Source: Pseudomonas deceptionensis (GTDB lineage: Bacteria; Pseudomonadota; Gammaproteobacteria; Pseudomonadales; Pseudomonadaceae). From it: a DNA stretch of 64,000 nt. Below the pieces are notes generated by a model that had not been told where the DNA came from, ran no database searches, and was given only the letters and a program-made list of their open reading frames with translations. Positions 63,901 to 64,000 of this stretch are shown one piece after another. A program made the translations under genes and the position numbers. The stretch spans positions 2,749,501 to 2,813,500 of the forward strand of contig NZ_FNUD01000002.1 in NCBI RefSeq assembly GCF_900106095.1. The letters are read 5' to 3'. Positions within the stretch are counted from its first letter, which is position 1; each line of letters starts with the position of its first letter.

Positions 63901-64000
63901 TTACAGATGCACCTCAACCGCCAGCGGCAAGTGATCCGATAAATGCGTCCACGGTTTGTTGCCGAGGATTTCGGGGTTGTGGCTGCTGGCGTTGCGCAGG
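63901..64000 (-). CDS. Endonuclease/exonuclease/phosphatase family protein, C-terminal fragment
   Basis: Only the last 32 residues are in the window. Read by hand on the minus strand, they end with GNKPWTHLSDHLPLAVEVHL and a TAA at 63901. SDHLPL carries the catalytic Asp-His of the endonuclease/exonuclease/phosphatase (EEP) fold, found at the extreme C-terminus of such proteins. The rest lies beyond the window, so the exact type (for example an ElsH-like phosphodiesterase or nuclease) is open. Confidence 0.7.
   Translation of the reverse strand, partial: LRNASSHNPEILGNKPWTHLSDHLPLAVEVHL

Overview
The window reads as a chromosomal segment of a Pseudomonas of the fluorescens group. The grounds are a methionine gamma-lyase/Lrp-type regulator pair closely resembling P. 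putida mdeA/mdeR, an RsmE-type CsrA protein, a Wss-type acetylated-cellulose operon, GTGGGAGC-type REP pairs, and GC-rich coding sequence with short intergenic gaps. Assignments were made by reading the sequence and recalling protein families; no database search was run.

Layout. 1-3.9 kb: the 3' end of puuB (cut by the window edge), tRNA-Val(GAC), and a TetR / Old-Yellow-Enzyme / NTF2-like operon with two identical operator copies. 3.9-9.5 kb: an AT-richer accessory stretch with a 46-residue membrane peptide, an O-methyltransferase / flavoprotein pair of unknown product, a small conserved protein, a GNAT acetyltransferase and an orphan terminator that may end a small RNA. 9.5-23.2 kb: the cellulose operon in the order wssA (BcsR/P-like motif fused to BcsQ), bcsA, bcsB, bcsC, wssF, wssG, wssH, wssI. 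It has no bcsZ/wssD endoglucanase, no wssJ downstream, and two FleQ-box-like sites upstream. 23.3-32.1 kb: AraC regulator, LysE exporter, NCS1 permease, an outer-membrane protein paired with a secreted choloylglycine-hydrolase-family enzyme, an aldehyde dehydrogenase, and a divergent TetR/MFS pair around a perfect 16-bp palindrome. 32.1-35.6 kb: DUF969-DUF979-pcp operon with a divergent LysR gene, probably for uptake and cleavage of pyroglutamyl compounds. 36-43 kb: mdeA/mdeR, a stand-alone GH19 lysin-like gene, DUF3087, ppnN, ybjQ-like, DUF1269, rsmE and a SPOR-like lipoprotein.

43.3-51.4 kb holds a complete reductive pyrimidine-catabolic locus: a RutR-type TetR gene, preA and preT (dihydropyrimidine dehydrogenase), dihydropyrimidinase, an NCS1 transporter and a beta-ureidopropionase. 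The two divergent arms share a 14-bp inverted motif, a good candidate for the local regulator's operator. 51.5-57.4 kb is an RND tripartite efflux operon. 57.6-64 kb holds a lipoprotein, a MocR-type regulator bracketed by two REP pairs, ccoG away from cco genes, glgB, and the 3' end of an endonuclease/exonuclease/phosphatase-family gene.

The best candidates for new biology are the methyltransferase/flavoprotein cassette, the DUF969/DUF979/Pcp system, the endoglucanase-less acetylated-cellulose operon with its BcsR-BcsQ fusion, the outer-membrane protein/Ntn-hydrolase pair, and the shared operators in the pyrimidine and reductase loci.
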